Made by a program: the position numbers and the translations under genes. This document shows positions 45,470 to 54,628 of a DNA stretch of 64,000 nt, one piece after another. Where the stretch lies: assembly GCF_000971235.1 (NCBI RefSeq), contig NZ_BBMB01000002.1, positions 1-64,000 of the forward strand, given 5' to 3'. The notes below the pieces were generated by a model that worked only from the letters and a program-made list of their open reading frames with translations, had not been told where the DNA came from and did no database searches. How positions within the stretch are numbered: the first letter of the stretch is position 1; every line of letters starts with the position of its first letter. The stretch comes from Demequina subtropica (GTDB lineage Bacteria; Actinomycetota; Actinomycetes; Actinomycetales; Demequinaceae).

Positions 45470-45509
45470 CGACGGAGGGGCCGGACCGCGAGGTCCGGCC
45501 CCTCCGTCG
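45470..45509 (+). terminator. Strong terminator with GNRA tetraloop
   Basis: An 18-bp perfect stem (45470-45487 with 45492-45509) closes a GCGA loop, 11 nt after the MFS stop codon. It separates the MFS transcript from the ABC operon despite their shared control motifs. Confidence 0.88.
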
Positions 45510-45572
45510 TGTGCTCCCCGGCACAGCGCGCACGCAGGGCCGGACCGGGAGGCGGCACCGTGTGTCGGGCGC

Positions 45573-45668
45573 GTTAACGCTGGCACCACCGCCGTGACAC
45601 ATGCGACACGCAGGTGTCGTGCCGGTTAACGGTGGCCCGGACCTAACCCCGGTCCGTGGCGCTTACCG
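45573..45668 (+). promoter_or_regulatory. Control region of the dipeptide-type ABC operon with repeated GTTAAC elements
   Basis: Contains GTTAACGCTGGC (45573-45584), GGTTAACGGTGGCCC (45624-45638) and GTGGCGCTTACCG (45656-45668). The last two are identical in sequence and 32-bp phasing to 43872-43916; the first is an extra copy of the left half, 52 bp upstream. Together they look like binding sites for one regulator, probably an activator, 66 bp or more before the start at 45734. Confidence 0.65.
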
Positions 45669-45733
45669 GGCCAGCCCCCGCCTAGCAGGATCGATGTCGT
45701 CACAGAAGTCGACAACGAACCGAGGAGGTGACT

Positions 45734-46678
45734 GTGGCGAAGTATCTGGCCAAGCGGCTCGGGTCGGCGCTGCTCGTGCTCTTCGCGCTCTCCCTGCTGT
45801 CCTTCGGGATGGTGCGGATGATGCCCGGCGACCCCGCGCTGCAGTACCTGAACATCGACAACCCGGATCCGAACCAGCTCGCCGAGGTGCGCGCCGAGCT
45901 CGGGCTCGACCGGCCCTGGACCACGCAGTACCTCGAGTGGGCGGGCGGCGTCCTCACCGGCGACTTCGGCTCCTCGATGACCAAGTCTCAGGAGATCGGG
46001 ACGATGCTCGGGGACCGCTTCCCGGTCTCGCTGCAGCTCGCGATCATCGCGGTCATCGTCGGCCTCGTCATCGGGTTGCCGAGCGGCGTGGTCTCCGCGG
46101 TGCGCCAGGGCACGCCCCTCGACGCGGTGATCCGCGGAGGATCCTTCCTGGCGCTGTCGATCCCGGCCTTCGCGATCGGCGCCGTGCTCATCATGGTCAA
46201 CGCGCTCACGCTCAAGCTTCCGCTCATCGGCTACACGCCGTGGGCGCAGGACCCGCTCGGGTCGATCCTGTCGCTCCTGGTGCCGGCGCTCGTGCTGTCG
46301 CTCGCCATGTCCGCGGTGATCTCGCGCTACTCGCGCGGCACCGTGCTCGACACCCTCTCCCAGGACTACATCCGCACGGCCCGCTCCAAGGGCGTGCCCA
46401 CCGGGCGCATCGTCCGCGGCCACGCGCTGCGCAACGCGCTCATCCCCGTGACCACCGTGGTCGGCATCCAGCTCGCCGCGCTCATCGGCGGCACCGTGGT
46501 GATCGAGAGCATCTTCACCATCCCCGGCATGGGCTCGATGCTCATCGAGGCGATCAACAGCTCCGACTACCCGACCATCCAGGCATGTGTGCTGGTGCTC
46601 GGCGCGTGCTTCGTGATCATCAACCTCATCGTCGACCTTCTCTACCCCGTCATCGACCCCCGGGTGCGTGCCTCATGA
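45734..46678 (+). CDS. ABC transporter permease, DppB/OppB-like
   Basis: A 314-residue permease of peptide/nickel-type importers: N-terminal helix (LGSALLVLFALSLLSFGMVRMMPGDPA), the conserved MPGDPA loop, about six helices, and the EAA loop DYIRTARSKGVPTGRIVRGHALRNALIPV. GTG 45734 is chosen over GTG 45728 because AGGAGG at 45723-45728 is correctly spaced 5 nt before it. First gene of a seven-gene operon. The cytoplasmic EAA loop docks the ATPases at 49340 and 50344. Ligands of this class include di- and oligopeptides but also many amides and sugars. Confidence 0.92.
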   Translation: MAKYLAKRLGSALLVLFALSLLSFGMVRMMPGDPALQYLNIDNPDPNQLAEVRAELGLDRPWTTQYLEWAGGVLTGDFGSSMTKSQEIGTMLGDRFPVSLQLAIIAVIVGLVIGLPSGVVSAVRQGTPLDAVIRGGSFLALSIPAFAIGAVLIMVNALTLKLPLIGYTPWAQDPLGSILSLLVPALVLSLAMSAVISRYSRGTVLDTLSQDYIRTARSKGVPTGRIVRGHALRNALIPVTTVVGIQLAALIGGTVVIESIFTIPGMGSMLIEAINSSDYPTIQACVLVLGACFVIINLIVDLLYPVIDPRVRAS

Positions 46679-47631
46679 TCAAGCTGAAGAAGAACGGCGC
46701 CCTCATCGGCGGAGCCGCGATCCTCGCGCTCCTCACCGTGTACGCGCTCCTCGGCCCGCTCGTCGGCGGCTACGACCCCAACCTCACCACCGGCGGCCCG
46801 TTCGAGGGCCCGTCGGGGGAGCACTGGCTCGGCACCGACAACATCGGCCGCGACAACTTCGTCCGCCTCGCCATCGCGACGCGGTACGCGATCGTGATCT
46901 CGCTGGTGTCCTCAGTCATCTCGATGGTGATCGGCACCGCGATCGGCCTCGTCGCCGGGTACGCGGGCGGCCGCCTCGACAACGTGCTCATGCGCGGCAC
47001 CGAGATCATCATGGCGATCCCCGCGATCCTGTTCGCGCTGGTGATCCGCGTCATCATCGGCCCCGGCTTCATCCCGCTCATCATCGCGATGGCGATCATC
47101 GGGGCGCCGGGCTTCGCCCGCATCATGCGGTCGCCCATCCTGGTGCTGCGCGACCGCGACTTCGTGGTCGCCGCGGAGATCGCTGGCGTGCGCAAGCCGT
47201 TCATCGCGCTCAGCCACCTGCTGCCGAACGCGACCACGCCGATGCTGGTGAACTTCGCCTCGACCGCCTCGCTCGCGGTGCTCATCGAGTCGAGCCTCAG
47301 CTTCCTGGGCCAGGGCGTGCAGGCACCCGACCCGAGCGCGGGCCGCATGATCTCCGAGTCCATGCGCTACATGCAGCTGGACCCGCTGCTCATCGTGCTC
47401 CCCGCGATCCTCATCACGCTGCTCACCGTGGCGTGGAACCTGCTGGCCGACGGCGTCCAGCTGGCGCTGTCCCCGAAGGCCGGCAACCTCGCCGTGCCGA
47501 CCCGGGGTCGGCGGCGGAAGAAGACGTCCGGCGCGGCTGGCAGTGCCGCCGCCGGCACGACGGTGGTGGCGGGCGAGGGACCCGTGCCCGCCGACACCCC
47601 CCAGGACGAGGCATCCCCGGCCCGGGTCTGA
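46675..47631 (+). CDS. ABC transporter permease, DppC/OppC-like
   Basis: A 318-residue second permease. The N-terminal helix is followed by HWLGTDNIGRDNFVRLAIATRYAIVISL, diagnostic of DppC/OppC proteins, then about five helices and the EAA loop DFVVAAEIAGVRKPFIALSHLLPNATTPMLV. A basic and Ala/Gly/Pro-rich cytoplasmic tail of about 45 residues is unusual for the family and may be disordered. ATG 46675 overlaps the stop of the first permease by four bases. Confidence 0.92.
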   Translation: MIKLKKNGALIGGAAILALLTVYALLGPLVGGYDPNLTTGGPFEGPSGEHWLGTDNIGRDNFVRLAIATRYAIVISLVSSVISMVIGTAIGLVAGYAGGRLDNVLMRGTEIIMAIPAILFALVIRVIIGPGFIPLIIAMAIIGAPGFARIMRSPILVLRDRDFVVAAEIAGVRKPFIALSHLLPNATTPMLVNFASTASLAVLIESSLSFLGQGVQAPDPSAGRMISESMRYMQLDPLLIVLPAILITLLTVAWNLLADGVQLALSPKAGNLAVPTRGRRRKKTSGAAGSAAAGTTVVAGEGPVPADTPQDEASPARV

Positions 47632-47674
47632 CCCGCCGCGCACCGTCCACCCATCCAAGGAGGAGACCCGCATC

Positions 47675-49255
47675 ATGAGGACCATCACCCGAGGGATCGG
47701 AGCAGCGGCCGCCGTCGCCATGCTCGGCCTCACGCTCGCCGCATGCTCCAGCGGCACGGTGGACACCGGCGCCACCGAGTCGTCCGAGCCGCTGCCCGCG
47801 GTCGAGGGCGGCGCGCTCGTCTACGCGAGCGACGTCCAGCCGCTCGCCGGCGGCCTCGACCCGTACGTCGCGCAGGCCTTCGCGAACTCGAACGCGCTCG
47901 TCCAGATCTACGAGCCCCTGCTCGCCAAGGACGCCGACGGCACCATCATCCCGTGGCTCGCCGAGTCGTGGGAGCAGGTCGACGACCTCACCTACACGTT
48001 CACCCTCCGCGAGGGCGTCACGTTCTCGGACGGCACGCCGCTGACGGTCGATGACGTGGTCTTCTCTCTCGAGCAGATCCGCGCCTCGTCCGCCGGTGCG
48101 AGCTACTTCCCCACGGTGGACCAGATCACGGCGCTCGACGAGGCGACGGTGCAGCTCACCACGCTCGTCCCCGACGCCACGATCCTCAACATCCTGTCCT
48201 ACCGCGCCATGGCGATCGTCAACCAGGCCTGGTACGAGTCCACCTCCGAGGAGGACCGCCAGACCACCGCGCTCGGCACCGGCCCGTTCGTGCTCGACGA
48301 GTGGCAGGACCAGGTCTCGATGACCTTCACCGCCAACGAGGTCTACTGGGGCGAGGGCCCCGACGTCGACACGCTAGAGTTCGACTTCATCGGCGACGAG
48401 AACGCGCGTGCCGCGCAGCTGCGCCAGGGCTCGGGCACCGACATGGCGTGGTTCCGCGACCCGATCCAGGTCCAGTCGCTCGAGTCCGAGGGCTACACCG
48501 TCGGTGAGAACGCCGAGACCCGTTCGCTCACCATGTACGTCAACGCCTCGGACGGCCCGCTCGCGGACGTCAAGGTGCGCCGGGCCGTCTCGAAGGCCAT
48601 GGACCGCCAGGCGCTGATCGACTTCGCGATGGGCGGCATGGCCGAGCCCAGCCTCGTGGTCCCGGTCGGCGACCCGTGGGGCATCGCGCCCGACGAGTCG
48701 ACCCCGAACTACGCGCACGACGTCGAGGGCGCCAAGGCGCTGCTCGCCGAGGCTGGCCAGGAGAGCCCGACCATCACGCTGACCTACGCGTCGGACGCGG
48801 CCTTCGCGCTCGACGTGCCGATGGTCGAGGTCCTCAAGCAGCAGCTCGCCGAGGCGGGCATCACCCTCGAGCTCGTGGGCAAGCCCTGGACCGAGGTGCT
48901 GCAGTCGTACATCGGCGGCACCTGGACCGACCTGGTGCTCGTGCCCGGCGTCTACATGCCGGACCCGTCGGCGTACTTCGCCACCGTGCTCACCCCCGGT
49001 CTGCCGATGGTGACCACCGTGACCGCCGAGTCGCCCGAGGTCGCGCTGTACATGCAGCTGCGCTCCACGTTCGACGAGGCCGAGCGTGCCGAGGTCCTCG
49101 CGCAGCTCGAGACCGCCGTCGCGGAGAACGTCAACGTGCTGGTGGCGTACACCGGCCCCCAGCGCTACGAGGTCTGGGGCGACACGGTCACCGGCTACGA
49201 GGTCGACCCGTACACCTACCGCGAGGGCCTCGCCACCACGGCGAAGACCTCCTGA
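47675..49255 (+). CDS. ABC transporter substrate-binding lipoprotein, DppA/OppA-like (SBP family 5)
   Basis: A 526-residue exported solute-binding protein with lipobox ending at C24 (TLAACSSG). Family 5 blocks are clear: ALVQIYEPLLAKDADGTIIPWLAESWEQVDDLTYTFTLREGVTFSDGTPLTVDDVVFSLE, and the later DVKVRRAVSKAMDRQALI. It has the expected length for dipeptide, nickel or amide binders. A strong AAGGAGGAG site precedes ATG 47675. It captures the operon's substrate outside the membrane. The downstream amidohydrolase and aminotransferase suggest a compound with an amide and an amino group. Confidence 0.93.
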   Translation: MRTITRGIGAAAAVAMLGLTLAACSSGTVDTGATESSEPLPAVEGGALVYASDVQPLAGGLDPYVAQAFANSNALVQIYEPLLAKDADGTIIPWLAESWEQVDDLTYTFTLREGVTFSDGTPLTVDDVVFSLEQIRASSAGASYFPTVDQITALDEATVQLTTLVPDATILNILSYRAMAIVNQAWYESTSEEDRQTTALGTGPFVLDEWQDQVSMTFTANEVYWGEGPDVDTLEFDFIGDENARAAQLRQGSGTDMAWFRDPIQVQSLESEGYTVGENAETRSLTMYVNASDGPLADVKVRRAVSKAMDRQALIDFAMGGMAEPSLVVPVGDPWGIAPDESTPNYAHDVEGAKALLAEAGQESPTITLTYASDAAFALDVPMVEVLKQQLAEAGITLELVGKPWTEVLQSYIGGTWTDLVLVPGVYMPDPSAYFATVLTPGLPMVTTVTAESPEVALYMQLRSTFDEAERAEVLAQLETAVAENVNVLVAYTGPQRYEVWGDTVTGYEVDPYTYREGLATTAKTS

Positions 49256-49260
49256 CCGGC

Positions 49261-49298
49261 GGTCCCCGGCGGGCGGCGCACACCGCCCGCCGGGGACC
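49261..49298 (+). terminator. Intra-operon hairpin after the binding-protein gene
   Basis: GGTCCCCGGCGGGCGG (49261-49276) pairs perfectly with its complement at 49283-49298 around CGCACA, 5 nt after the stop codon and 41 nt before the next start. It probably stabilises the upstream message or partly terminates, lowering ATPase expression. The first ABC operon has the same arrangement at 8487. Confidence 0.6.
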
Positions 49299-49339
49299 CG
49301 CACCCCACACCCACCCGCTTCACGAACGAGGAGGACGCC

Positions 49340-50347
49340 ATGACCGCGACGATCGCCACCACCGACGCGCTCGCCGTCGAGGACCTCACCATCAGCTACG
49401 GCGGCGGCACCCCGGTCGTCTCGGGGGTCGACCTGCGCGTCGGCCCCGGCGAGATCCTGGGCGTGATCGGCGAGTCGGGCTGCGGGAAGTCGAGCATCGG
49501 CTTCGCGGTGCTGGGCCTGCTGCCCGCGAGCGCGCGCGTCGACGCCGACCGGCTCGACGTCGGCGAGCACGGGATGCTCGACGCCGACGAGTCCGACTGG
49601 AACCAGGTCCGCGGCCGCGTCGCGTCGATGGTGTTCCAGGAGCCGATGTCCGCGCTCAACCCGTGCATGCGGGTGGGGGCGCAGATCGCCGAGGTGCTGC
49701 TGGTGCACGGCCTCGCCGACAAGAAGGCGGCCCACGCCCGCGCGCTCGACCTGCTCCGCCTGGTGCAGGTGCCCGAGCCCGAGCTGCGCGCCAAGCAGTT
49801 CCCCCACCAGATGTCCGGCGGCATGCGACAGCGCATCGTCATCGCCATGGCGATGGCCGCCAACCCCCAGCTCCTGGTCGCCGACGAGCCCACGACGGCG
49901 CTCGACGTCACGGTCCAGGCGCAGATCCTCGACCTGCTCGACCGCATGCGGCGCGAGACCGGCGCCGGCGTGCTGCTCATCAGCCACGACCTGGGCGTCA
50001 TCGCGCAGACGTGCGACCGCGTCGTCGTGATGTACGCCGGCGAGATCGTCGAGGAGGGCGTCCCGACGGAGGTCCTCGCGAACCCGTCGCATCCCTACAC
50101 CGCGGCGCTCGTCGCCTCGATCCCGACCACCACCACCGCCGCGCGCGAGGACCTGCCGATGATCCCCGGCGGCGTCCGTGACGCCGATCGGGAGACCTCC
50201 GGCTGCCGCTTCGCCGCACGATGCGCGTTCGCGGTCGAGACCTGCTCCTCGCCTCAGGCGCTGGTCGAGGTGGAGCCATCGCACACGGCGCGCTGCTGGC
50301 GCAGCACCGAGCTCGATCTCACCGCACTCACGGAGGTGACGGCATGA
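49340..50347 (+). CDS. ABC transporter ATP-binding protein, DppD/OppD-like
   Basis: A 335-residue nucleotide-binding subunit. Walker A GESGCGKS starts at G44, Q-loop VFQEPMSALNP, signature MSGGMRQR, Walker B LLVADEPTTALD, switch LLISHDLGVI, and the oligopeptide-transporter C-terminal extension with clustered cysteines (GCRFAARCAFAVETC) that in some relatives binds an iron-sulfur cluster. ATG 49340 follows GAGGAGG. Its stop overlaps the start of the partner ATPase (ATGA), consistent with heterodimer formation. Confidence 0.94.
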   Translation: MTATIATTDALAVEDLTISYGGGTPVVSGVDLRVGPGEILGVIGESGCGKSSIGFAVLGLLPASARVDADRLDVGEHGMLDADESDWNQVRGRVASMVFQEPMSALNPCMRVGAQIAEVLLVHGLADKKAAHARALDLLRLVQVPEPELRAKQFPHQMSGGMRQRIVIAMAMAANPQLLVADEPTTALDVTVQAQILDLLDRMRRETGAGVLLISHDLGVIAQTCDRVVVMYAGEIVEEGVPTEVLANPSHPYTAALVASIPTTTTAAREDLPMIPGGVRDADRETSGCRFAARCAFAVETCSSPQALVEVEPSHTARCWRSTELDLTALTEVTA

Positions 50348-51393
50348 CCCTCACGGACCTCGACATCACGCCCCGGCCGCGCCCGGTCGACGATCCCCTG
50401 ATGGTCCTCAACGGCGTCCGCCAGGAGTTCCCCGCCGCCGGGGGCCGCACGGTCCACGCGCTCGACGGCGTCACCCTCGAGGTGCAGCGCGGCGAGACGC
50501 TCGGCATCGTGGGGGAGTCCGGCTGCGGCAAGTCGACCCTCGCACGCGCCGCGCTCCTGCTGCGGAAGCCCACGGCCGGGGAGATCCGCTTCGACGGCAA
50601 GGACGCGCTCGCGATGCGCGGCGGGCGGCTCCGCGCGCATCGTCGCCGCGCCCAGATGGTCTTCCAGGATCCCAACGACTCGCTCGACCCGCGCTACAAG
50701 GTGCTGCGCTCCGTCATGGAGCCCCTGCTGGCGGCCGGCGTCCCGCGCGGCGAGGCCCGGGCCAAGGCGCTCGAGGCGCTCGAGGCCGTGGGCGCGCCCG
50801 ACGGCGCCGCCGGTCGCTTCCCGCACGAGTTCTCGGGCGGTCAGCGCCAGCGCATCGCGATCGCCCGCGCGATCGCGACCGAGCCCGAGCTGGTGGTGCT
50901 CGACGAGCCGACCAGCGCGCTCGACGTCTCGATCCAGGCGCAGATCCTCAACCTGCTCCTCGAGCTGCAGGAGAGCAAGCAGCTCACCTACATGTTCATC
51001 TCGCACAACCTCGCGGTGATCCGCCACCTCTCGCACCGCGTGGCGGTCATGTACCTGGGCCGCATCGTCGAGGTCGGGCCCGCGTCGCAGGTGCTCGCGG
51101 ACCCGCTGCACCCGTACACCGCGGCGCTGCTGTCCGCGGTGCCCGACCCGGACGCCGGCAAGCGTGAGCGCATCATCCTCCAAGGCGACCCGCCCAGCCC
51201 CACCCAGCGCGCCGCCGGTTGCGCGTTCGCGAGCCGCTGCTGGCTCGCGACCGAGCAGTGCCGGACGGAGGCGCCGCCGCTGGTCCGCACCGATGTCGCG
51301 GCCAACCCCACCGGGGGCCACCTGGTCGCCTGCCACCGTCCCGGCGAGGGCCAGGAGGCGCTGCGCCTCGGCCTGACCCCCGCATCGTCCTGA
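50344..51393 (+). CDS. ABC transporter ATP-binding protein, DppF/OppF-like
   Basis: A 349-residue nucleotide-binding subunit pairing with the previous protein. Walker [10 protein letters not shown] from G57, Q-loop [11 protein letters not shown], signature FSGGQRQR, Walker [13 protein letters not shown], switch FISHNLAVI, and the C-terminal oligopeptide-transporter module with [18 protein letters not shown] 50344 overlaps the upstream stop. The last codons before the stop contain the recurrent CGCATCGTCC 10-mer (51381-51390). Confidence 0.94.
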   Translation: MTLTDLDITPRPRPVDDPLMVLNGVRQEFPAAGGRTVHALDGVTLEVQRGETLGIVGESGCGKSTLARAALLLRKPTAGEIRFDGKDALAMRGGRLRAHRRRAQMVFQDPNDSLDPRYKVLRSVMEPLLAAGVPRGEARAKALEALEAVGAPDGAAGRFPHEFSGGQRQRIAIARAIATEPELVVLDEPTSALDVSIQAQILNLLLELQESKQLTYMFISHNLAVIRHLSHRVAVMYLGRIVEVGPASQVLADPLHPYTAALLSAVPDPDAGKRERIILQGDPPSPTQRAAGCAFASRCWLATEQCRTEAPPLVRTDVAANPTGGHLVACHRPGEGQEALRLGLTPASS

Positions 51394-51412
51394 AAGAACC
51401 GAAGGAGAAGTC

Positions 51413-53083
51413 ATGACCGACACCGTCACCATCCTCACCGCGAAGCTGGTCCGCACGCTCGACGACGCCGTGCCGACCGGGACCGCGGTCGCGATCCGCG
51501 GCGACAAGATCCTCGCCGTGAGCGACGTCGAGCAGCTGCTCTCCGCGTACCCGGGCGCCGAGGTCGACGACCGCTACGCCGACCAGGTCCTCACGCCCGG
51601 CTTCGTCGAGGCCCACTCCCACATGGGCGCGGGCATGGACAGCCCGTTCTACCTGGGGTACTTCCCGCGCACGATGCCCGACGGCACCCCGCTTCCCGGC
51701 GCGCAGACGTGGCAGGGCGTGCTCGACGCGCTCAAGGCGTGGGACGCCGAGCTGCCCGAGGGCGAGGTGCTCAACGCGCGCGGCCTGGACATGCTCTTCT
51801 TCCCCGGCGAGGCACTCGACCGTCACGCGCTCGACTCCGTCAGCTCGACCCGCGGCGTCTACGTCATCCACGCGAGCGGCCACGTCGCGACCGCCAACTC
51901 GGTGCTCCTCGAGAAGGCCGGCTACGGTGCAGACACCGACATCGAGGGCGTGGTCAAGGGCGAGGACGGGCTGCCCACGGGCGAGCTGCAGGAGATGGGC
52001 GCGATGATGCCCGTGATGGCGGCGCTCGGCATGGACTTCAGCAAGGGCATGACCAGCGAGAAGGGGATGTACGACTTCGCCGCGGACGCCCGGAACCACG
52101 GCTGCACCACCGCGACCGATCTCGCGAGCTTCGACGCGGTCCGCCCCGGCGGCCTGGGCCTGCTCACCGAGGTCACCTCGCGCGAGGACTTCTCCCTCCG
52201 CCTGGTCCCCGCGACCTTCGGCGGCATGACCAAGTCCGCCGAGGAGGCCCAGCAGATGGCCGGCCTGGTCAAGTCGATCCAGGACAAGGGCAACGCCAAG
52301 CTCCACCTCGGCACGGTCAAGCTCATGCTCGACGGCTCGATCCAGCAGCACACCGCCAAGCTGCAGGACCCCGGCTACGTCTGCGGCCACGATGACGGCA
52401 TCTGGAACACCGACGCCGACACCTTCCGCGCGCAGGTGAGCGCCTTCCACAAGGCGGGGCTCAACATCCACGTGCACTGCAACGGCGACGAGGCCACGGA
52501 GGTCTTCTGCGACGCCGTCGAGTCCGTGCTCGCGGAGGCCCCGCGCTGGAACCACCGCCACACGGTCACCCACTCGCAGCTCACCACCCGTGCGCAGTAC
52601 AAGCGCATGGCGGAGCTCGGCATGTGCGCCAACATCTTCTCCAACCACATCTGGTACTGGGGCGACCAGCACATCGACCTCACCGTCGGCCAGGACCGCG
52701 TCCAGCGCATGAACGCGGCCCGCACGGCGCTCGACGCCGGCGTGAAGATCGCGCTGCACTGCGACACCCCGGTGACGCCGCTCGACCCGCTGGCCACCGC
52801 CTCGTACGCGGCGGAGCGTCGCACCCCGACGGGACGCTCGTGGGGCGACGCGGAGCGGATCTCCGTCAAGGAGGCCCTCGAGGCGATCACCATCGGCCCG
52901 GCGTACGTCCTCAAGCTCGACCACCTCGTCGGCTCGATCGTCCCTGGCAAGTTCGCGGACTTCGCGGTGCTCGACCGCGACCCGTTCGAGGTCGCGGAGC
53001 CCCAGGAGCTGCGCGACATCACCGTCCTCGGCACCGTCGTCGGCGGCGTCCACTTCCCGTCGCCGGTCCCCGCGACCGTCTGA
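51413..53083 (+). CDS. Amidohydrolase family 3 (YtcJ-like) metal-dependent hydrolase
   Basis: A 556-residue cytoplasmic enzyme with a small beta-sandwich (VTILTAKLVRTLDD; GKFADFAVLDRDPFEV) flanking a TIM barrel. Metal-binding positions are visible as HSH (VEAHSHMG), a barrel histidine in IHVHCNGDEA, another in HRHTVTHSQ and a late aspartate in LHCDTPVTPLDP. The YtcJ-like group hydrolyses N-substituted amides, formamides or N-acyl amino acids. AAGGAG precedes ATG 51413. Placed after the ABC genes, it probably hydrolyses the imported substrate, releasing an amine for the aminotransferase. Confidence 0.9.
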   Translation: MTDTVTILTAKLVRTLDDAVPTGTAVAIRGDKILAVSDVEQLLSAYPGAEVDDRYADQVLTPGFVEAHSHMGAGMDSPFYLGYFPRTMPDGTPLPGAQTWQGVLDALKAWDAELPEGEVLNARGLDMLFFPGEALDRHALDSVSSTRGVYVIHASGHVATANSVLLEKAGYGADTDIEGVVKGEDGLPTGELQEMGAMMPVMAALGMDFSKGMTSEKGMYDFAADARNHGCTTATDLASFDAVRPGGLGLLTEVTSREDFSLRLVPATFGGMTKSAEEAQQMAGLVKSIQDKGNAKLHLGTVKLMLDGSIQQHTAKLQDPGYVCGHDDGIWNTDADTFRAQVSAFHKAGLNIHVHCNGDEATEVFCDAVESVLAEAPRWNHRHTVTHSQLTTRAQYKRMAELGMCANIFSNHIWYWGDQHIDLTVGQDRVQRMNAARTALDAGVKIALHCDTPVTPLDPLATASYAAERRTPTGRSWGDAERISVKEALEAITIGPAYVLKLDHLVGSIVPGKFADFAVLDRDPFEVAEPQELRDITVLGTVVGGVHFPSPVPATV

Positions 53084-53108
53084 CCCGGTACCTCCGAAGG
53101 AGACTGAG

Positions 53109-54476
53109 ATGCCCATCCCGAACAGCCCCGCCGGGCAGGAGACCTACACCCTGGACCGTTCCCACGTGTTCCACTCGTGGTCCGCGCAGAAGGCGCTCGA
53201 CCCCATGGTGATCACCGCGGGCGAGGGCTCGTACCTGTGGGACGCGGACGGCAAGCGCTACCTCGACTTCTCGTCGCAGCTGGTCTACACGAACGTGGGT
53301 CACCAGCACCCCAAGGTGGTCGCGGCGATCCAGGAGCAGGCGGCGACGCTCGCGACCATCGCCCCGGCCCACGCCAACGACAAGCGCTCGCTCGCGGCGA
53401 AGCTCATCACCGATCTCGCGCCCGAGGGCATGAACAAGGTGTTCTTCACCAACGGCGGCGCCGAGTCGATCGAGAACGCGATCCGCATGGCGCGCCTGCA
53501 CACCGGCCGCACCAAGGTGATGTCGCAGTACCGCAGCTACCACGGGTCCACCGCGACGGCCATCCAGGTCACGGGCGACCCCCGCCGCTTCCCGAACGAG
53601 TTCGTGCCGGCCGGCACCGTCCACTTCTTCGGGCCCTTCCTGTACCGCACGGTCTTCAACGCGACCACCGAGCAGGAGGAGTGCGAGCGTGCGCTCGAGC
53701 ACCTCGAGCAGATGATCACGTTCGAGGGGCCTGGCACCATCGCGGCCATCGTCCTCGAGACCGTGCCGGGCACGTCGGGCATCATGCCGCCGCCCCCGGG
53801 CTACCTCGCGGGCGTGCGGGAGCTGTGCGACCGCTTCGGGATCGTGATGATCTGCGACGAGGTCATGGCCGGCTTCGGGCGCACCGGCGCGTGGTTCGCG
53901 ATCGACCACTACGGGATCACGCCCGATCTCATCACGTTCGCCAAGGGCGTCAACTCCGGCTACGTGCCCATGGGCGGCGTCATCATCCGCGACGAGATCG
54001 CGGCGACGTTCGACGAGCGTGCGTTCCCGGGCGGCCTCACCTACTCGGGCCACCCGCTCGCGGCCGCCGCCGCGGTCGCGACCATCACCGCGATGCATGA
54101 GGAGCAGGTGGTCGAGAACGCCGCCCGCATCGGCTCCGAGGTGTTCGGGCCCGAGCTGCGCGCGATGGCCGAGCGCCACCCCTCCGTGGGCGACGTCCGC
54201 GGCCTGGGCGTGTTCTGGGCGCTCGACCTGGTCAAGGACCGCGAGACCAAGGAGCCGCTCGCGCCGTACGGCGGCGCCGCACCGGCGGTGACCGGCGTCC
54301 TGGCCGCTGCGAAGGAGGCAGGGCTGCTGCTCTTCAACCAGTTCCACCGCATCCACATCTGCCCCCCGTGCAACCTCTCCGACGAGGAGGCGCGTGAGGG
54401 CCTGGCGATCCTCGACCAGGCGCTCGAGGTGGCCGATGCCGCATACGAGGGCGTGCGGGAGCCCGTGCTCGTCTAG
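53109..54476 (+). CDS. Class III PLP-dependent aminotransferase, omega-amino acid:pyruvate type
   Basis: A 455-residue fold-type I aminotransferase. The PLP lysine is K279 (LITFAKGVNSG), with ICDEVMAGFGRTG as the cofactor-ring aspartate block and VFFTNGGAESIENAIRMAR as the phosphate-binding region. The N-terminus (DRSHVFHSWSAQKALDPMVIT) and C-terminus resemble taurine:pyruvate and beta-alanine:pyruvate aminotransferases. GAAGGAG precedes ATG 53109. Last gene of the operon; it should transfer an amino group from the hydrolysis product to pyruvate or 2-oxoglutarate. The exact donor is unknown; taurine-like omega-amino compounds are a reasonable guess given the neighbouring MocR/TauE pair. Confidence 0.88.
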   Translation: MPIPNSPAGQETYTLDRSHVFHSWSAQKALDPMVITAGEGSYLWDADGKRYLDFSSQLVYTNVGHQHPKVVAAIQEQAATLATIAPAHANDKRSLAAKLITDLAPEGMNKVFFTNGGAESIENAIRMARLHTGRTKVMSQYRSYHGSTATAIQVTGDPRRFPNEFVPAGTVHFFGPFLYRTVFNATTEQEECERALEHLEQMITFEGPGTIAAIVLETVPGTSGIMPPPPGYLAGVRELCDRFGIVMICDEVMAGFGRTGAWFAIDHYGITPDLITFAKGVNSGYVPMGGVIIRDEIAATFDERAFPGGLTYSGHPLAAAAAVATITAMHEEQVVENAARIGSEVFGPELRAMAERHPSVGDVRGLGVFWALDLVKDRETKEPLAPYGGAAPAVTGVLAAAKEAGLLLFNQFHRIHICPPCNLSDEEAREGLAILDQALEVADAAYEGVREPVLV

Positions 54477-54488
54477 CCGCGGTCCAGG

Positions 54489-54521
54489 CGAAGGGGGTCG
54501 GCGCGACGCCGGCCCCCTTCG
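54489..54521. terminator. Operon terminator
   Basis: CGAAGGGGGTCGGCG (54489-54503) pairs with CGCCGGCCCCCTTCG (54507-54521) with one G-U pair and a 3-nt loop, 13 nt after the aminotransferase stop and facing the convergent MocR gene. Confidence 0.8.
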
Positions 54522-54628
54522 TGCATCCCCACCCTGACAGCCGCAACGGATCTCGCGGCGACACGCCGGTGGGACGGGACGATGCGCGGGTGGCGACCGG
54601 CGTGTCGGGCCGAGCTCCGTTGGCAGTG

